Source of the DNA: Phorcus lineatus
Taxonomy: Eukaryota; Mollusca; Gastropoda; Trochida; Trochidae
Assembly: GCA_921293015.1 (NCBI GenBank)
Contig: OV121083.1
Coordinates: 30,868,908-30,932,907, forward strand
DNA: 64,000 nucleotides
Direction: 5' to 3'
Shown in pieces: positions 57,826-64,000 of this stretch (positions within the stretch are counted from its first letter, which is position 1; each line of letters begins with the position of its first letter). The position numbers and the translations under genes were made by a program. The notes under the pieces are model-generated. The model saw nothing but the letters and a program-made list of their open reading frames with translations. It was not told the origin of the DNA and ran no database searches.

Positions 57826-59680
57826 GTTTTTTTGGTCTATTTGTAAGAAAATAAGGCTGAAGTTCCTCTTCACCGAACACATTTCGGTCCAGTGGGTGTA
57901 AATGTCATTATATTTAAAGAAATGTCCCCGTTCGTAAATATATGATATTCCCACTACTTCTGCGACATAAAAGGCTGTCATTGTGACCCCTGCATGGGTT
58001 AATTGCCAAGCATCATTTTCCTGATTGTAGAATTCATTGAAGGGACGGTACACATTCTATCAAGAGGCTTTAGTTTTGGCTGCAATAATACGTGGCTCTG
58101 GTATCTCAAGCAGAAACAACGCCTTATTGTCAACACTAAAATTTGCGTGGTGAACAGAGTGGTTAAGCCCCTCACTGAAAACTGTTGTGGTCATTAATTC
58201 AGTTAAGTTGCCAGTTCCCCTAGAATCAGCAGGAGCCCCAAGTTAGAAATAAGTCCTTGAAATGCACTTTGAAGATATTAATACTTCTAATTTATTATTA
58301 TCATTTATTACTTATCATGATTTGTAGTATTTCATATAGACAAGACAAAGAATGTGGGCTTCAGATAGATTTATTACGATTCGGCCATCAGAACAATGTC
58401 AAAATGTACCGTTGCACATTGAGACCCTATCCCAATCTTCCCCGTTAGAACTGTCCCAAACTGCCCCAATAAATGGTTCACATGTCTCCATATTGGCAAA
58501 TTCAGATAGCATGTCAAAAAATTTCTTGTTAGAAGTTAACAAAAAGTAAGAACTATCCAGAACAATAGGTATCAACTAGGTTCCATTAATCATCTTACAT
58601 TAGATCATAATTTCGAAGATGCTTAAATTTTACTCTAACCATAGAAATTTTAATGTTACTTACCAGTGAGTGAAATACACCACATTTTCAGGCATTTTTT
58701 GTCACATGGTGTATGATTTCACTTCATGTGATATTGACAGTATCTTTCTCCTTCTTTTGAATCACTCGATATCTATGGTGTCCCAATCTACCCCATGTCC
58801 CAAACTGCCCCAGTCTCCCCTATCTCAAAAACTGTGACAGACAATTTCTCCCCAAATATTTCTTCATGTAGCCAAATGCACTATCTAAGAAACACGTCAA
58901 GTTCACATAAGCTGCCTCTGTTGTGTTGTGTTGCATATAGATGGATTAACAAATCCACTTTAGATCATTATAACAAAGTTGTTACTTAGGCAATTAATTT
59001 ACATTTTTACCTCTATATGCATTGTTTATGAGCCATAATGGATTTGTTTACTTTTTGAGAGACTGATAGATAGAAAGGCAGAAAGGAGGGGAAGGTTGAG
59101 AGAGAACTTGACTTGAATTGAATTGAAAAAACAAAACAAACCTCATTAAAAAAAAAATGCATCTCCAGATGTACCAGAGTTCTGAGTCTTGACATCGTAA
59201 ATATTTTGCCAATATCAATTTGAAGGAGCATAAAGTATGTTGTTGGGGTCAAATATATCAAACTTCATTGATGATGTTATTGATACAGTTACTTCCAGTG
59301 TTGTTGTTAAGGATATGGAGAGAACCCCAGAATGCAATGAATTTTGCTAAGCCAGAATTCGGGAATGCAATGAATTTTCTTGCTTGATAATATCTTAACC
59401 TTTAAGATGCTGAGCACGGACAGGTCCGCGATGAATTTAGCTTTGACCTCATGATGTCCTTGCAAGATGCAAGTAGCGCACTTGTTTTTACTCACGCTAG
59501 CTCATTATCGCTGCCGTACCCCACTAGTGAGGCGAACACACTTGTCGTACAGCAGAAGTGTCAGTTCAACGCTTGTACTTTCCATCCGGCTGTCGCTAAG
59601 CTACCAAATTTTGTTTTGTTGGTGTTCTTAATAATGCATACACATGTTCCAAAAGTTATTCAAACATTGATAATATTTAT

Positions 59681-59856
59681 AACACTGCTGGTCGGCAAGT
59701 CTGCTCAGAGAAAGCTTACAGGAGTTGAGTCAGTTCCAGTGGGTGATTCAGTTATTCCCCTTGCTGAAAGTGTCAGGAGCTTAGGAATCTATTTTGACTC
59801 TGAACTTAGCATGGAGATCCACGTATATAACATCATCAAAACAAGCTGTTATCATC
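59681..59856 (+). repeat. Inverted duplicate of a CR1 segment
   Basis: 176 bp, nearly identical in inverted orientation to 61460-61635. By eye only one mismatch stands out (CGTATATAAC here, CGTAAATAAC there). It encodes in frame VGDSVIPLAESVRSLG and FDSELSMEIHV of the LINE RT. Adjacent sequences are unrelated. Confidence 0.85.
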
Positions 59857-60736
59857 ATTTTATCACAAACAGGGATGTAATGCACTTCTACTTATAAAAA
59901 ACTAAGGACATTGGTTGACGAAATATAATTAACTTTGCAGTTTTTGAAGAAAAACAGCACTTTTATTACTGTTTTTAACTTGTTCACCAGAAATTTTCAC
60001 TTGAAATTTGATGGCCTATCATGTAGATATTGTTAACAACACTATCAAGAACAGTCATTAGTTTATTATTAAAGGCAATCTTAATTTGTCATTTATTCCA
60101 GATATGTAACATATACAACAGACAAAAGAACATATTTACCACTAATACAAGTGACATTCATGTCCTTGATTTTTTCTATATCTGCAACATCTGCAGGCAC
60201 ACATAAATATGTATGGTATGTATGGTTTTGTCTGGATAACCCTTCAGGCTTCCTTGAAGGTGTCATGAATTTATTTTCTTGATAGTTCAGTTTAGTTATC
60301 AAGTGTAATTAGTTATGATTTTAGTAACAAATATACCTTTATATTAAGTCAAAATAACATCACAAACAGGCACTGCTAAACTGCACTTCAGGGACCCAGA
60401 ACCCTGACAAAAATTGTTTGATGAAAGAGTCTGACACTTCTGAAACTTCATCCATTGCTGAGAAAACATCTACACTTAAATTTGGCCTGAATTCTGTTTT
60501 GTTAAACAGTATAGGAACAGTATGCATTTGAATGCGGCAAGGTAACAACAGCCTTCATTTTCTTGCATAGACAACTGTACTTAGTCTTTACACAGGCTTC
60601 TTCATTTTTAAGCTGGCCTATTTTGTGCCAGATAACATCAATCCTCTCATCTTACAACATTTCCTCTGTAAGGAAATCAACTTTGTATCTGTGTATCTTT
60701 GTATATGTGTTCCAATTCATCACACTTTGAAATAAT

Positions 60737-60762
60737 AATAATAATAATAATAATAATATGTG
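60737..60762. repeat. (ATA)n microsatellite at the CR1 3' end
   Basis: About eight ATA units (ATT on the CR1 strand), immediately after the 3' UTR of the minus-strand CR1-like element. Confidence 0.9.
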
Positions 60763-61043
60763 TACTTGTATTGCGAAAATATCCATACACAAGTTTATGC
60801 TCAATGCACAGTTCTACTCATAGCATCGTTTGAACAGCATTGTCTTTAGAGCTCTCTTAAAAGTGTCTAGAGATGGTCGCATTTTCAGTTCTGTCGGCAG
60901 ATTGTTCAACATGTGAGCGGCTCCATAGCTGAAAGACTTGTAGCGGTAAGTCTTAAGTTTCATTCTAAGGATAACAAAAAGATGTGGGTCAGTTGTCCTT
61001 AGATTTCTTTCAGGACAGTATTTGGTTAATAGATCAGTCAGGG

Positions 61044-61157
61044 GGTCGTTGCACAAAACAACTTAACACTAAGGATAACCTTAGTGCTATCCTTTAACAT
61101 TGCACTAAGGCTACCTTAGTGATTTAAGGCCACCTTAATGTTTTGTGCAACGGGACC
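61044..61157. mobile_element. Short MITE inside CR1
   Basis: About 114 bp. The left end reads GGTCGTTGCACAAAACAACT and the reverse complement of the right end GGTCCCGTTGCACAAAACAT. Internal sub-repeats CACTAAGG(A/C)TA-CCTTAGTG form further hairpins. Such CGTTGCACAAA ends are common in small invertebrate MITEs (recalled). The target duplication is not clear, probably 3 bp or less. Confidence 0.7.
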
Positions 61158-61925
61158 AAGGTAACCAGGTGCTGTGCCATGAAAACACTGGTATGCCAAA
61201 CACAACACCTTGTACATCCTTGCTTTCACAGGAAGGCAGTGTAGGGACTTCAGTATCGGCGTGATGTGACACATCTTTGGTACCTTGCACACCACTCGAA
61301 CTGCAGCATTATGAATTTTTTGCATTTTTTTTAGCAATAATGATGGTAATCCATGACACACCCCGTTGCCATAGTATAGCTTTGACAGAACAAGTGAACT
61401 TACTAGGGCATACGCTGCATCAGTTGTCAAGCATTTGTGGATGTAACTGATGTTCTTAAGATGATAACAGCTTGTTTTGATGATGTTATTTACGTGGATC
61501 TCCATGCTAAGTTCAGAGTCAAAATAGATTCCTAAGCTCCTGACACTTTCAGCAAGGGGAATAACTGAATCACCCACTGGAACTGACTCAACTCCTGTAA
61601 GCTTTCTCTGAGCAGACTTGCCGACCAGCAGTGTTTCAGTCTTGCTGTCGTTAAGTTTGAGAGTGTTTGACGATATCCATTTTTTGACATCATACAGTTA
61701 GTCGTACAAATGATGACATCTTGGAATTCTTCAACACTGCTAGAGTCGATCAGCTGAGTGTCGTTGGCATAAGAATGATGGTCCATGAAGTATTGGTCGG
61801 TGACAGCTGCAAGGTTGCACATGTACATGATGAACAGTATTGGTCTGAGAAATGAACCTTGCGGGACACCACATGATATAATAACCTTGTCTGAAATGTT
61901 GCCACTAATGTCTGTTCTTTCTTCA

Positions 61926-64000
<2,075 letters not shown>

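Noticed and set aside
57670..58053. 127-codon minus-strand protein
   Set aside because: Built partly from degenerate tandem repeats, with no splice or domain support.

Overview
This is a eukaryotic, AT-rich, transposon-dense nuclear window, most likely from a marine mollusc and probably a gastropod. The evidence is tRNA-derived SINEs whose 3' tails are GTGAGTGA-type repeats, a DIRS-type retroelement, many Tc1/mariner, hAT-like and PIF/Harbinger pieces, and a long-intron host gene. The organism is an inference. I see no bacterial or phage gene organisation.

The one host gene I can support is the 3' half of a cAMP-dependent protein kinase catalytic subunit (PKA-C, PRKACA/PRKACB-like) on the minus strand. 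Four coding exons (62094-62189, 57081-57203, 39348-39512, 37822-37947) encode 32+41+55+41 = 169 residues, from the DFG segment to the C-terminal FxxF and stop. All introns are phase 0, with boundaries where vertebrate PKA-C genes have them. The upstream exons lie beyond base 64000. The introns are 4,890, 17,568 and 1,400 bp and are filled with mobile elements.

Layout. 1-6975: a hAT-like MITE (711-1107), a broken Tc1 element (1139-2641), and LINE fragments; one LINE reverse transcriptase is split by a 783-bp foldback element with an 8-bp target duplication. 6976-18415: LINE ORF1/endonuclease and C-terminal fragments on the minus strand, separated by AT-rich sequence without genes. 18416-31400: a SINE, a deleted Tc1 remnant, a TA-flanked MITE, two ACGT arrays, a truncated second foldback copy next to a broken mariner, and inverted repeats. 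31410-34520: a decayed PIF/Harbinger transposon with both its proteins; its transposase is interrupted by a Tigger/pogo-like MITE. 36269-36560: a SINE with a 13-bp target duplication just downstream of PKA-C. 36869-62189: PKA-C, whose introns carry a DIRS element deleted for its reverse transcriptase core (41245-45428), an apparently intact Tc1 element with a full 341-aa transposase and perfect 24-bp inverted repeats (52713-54224), a hammerhead-like/Penelope-type tail (51348-51391), several long hairpins, and a CR1-like LINE split by a small MITE.

The most notable items are the nested insertions whose pre-insertion reading frames can still be read, the same-frame Gag-RNase H junction in the DIRS derivative, the hammerhead-like motif, the ACGT arrays with about 21-22 bp periodicity, and the intact Tc1 element inside a PKA intron. 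I did not find a clearly new multi-gene system. The mobile-element genes are mostly broken; the Tc1 transposase at 52903-53928 is the exception.
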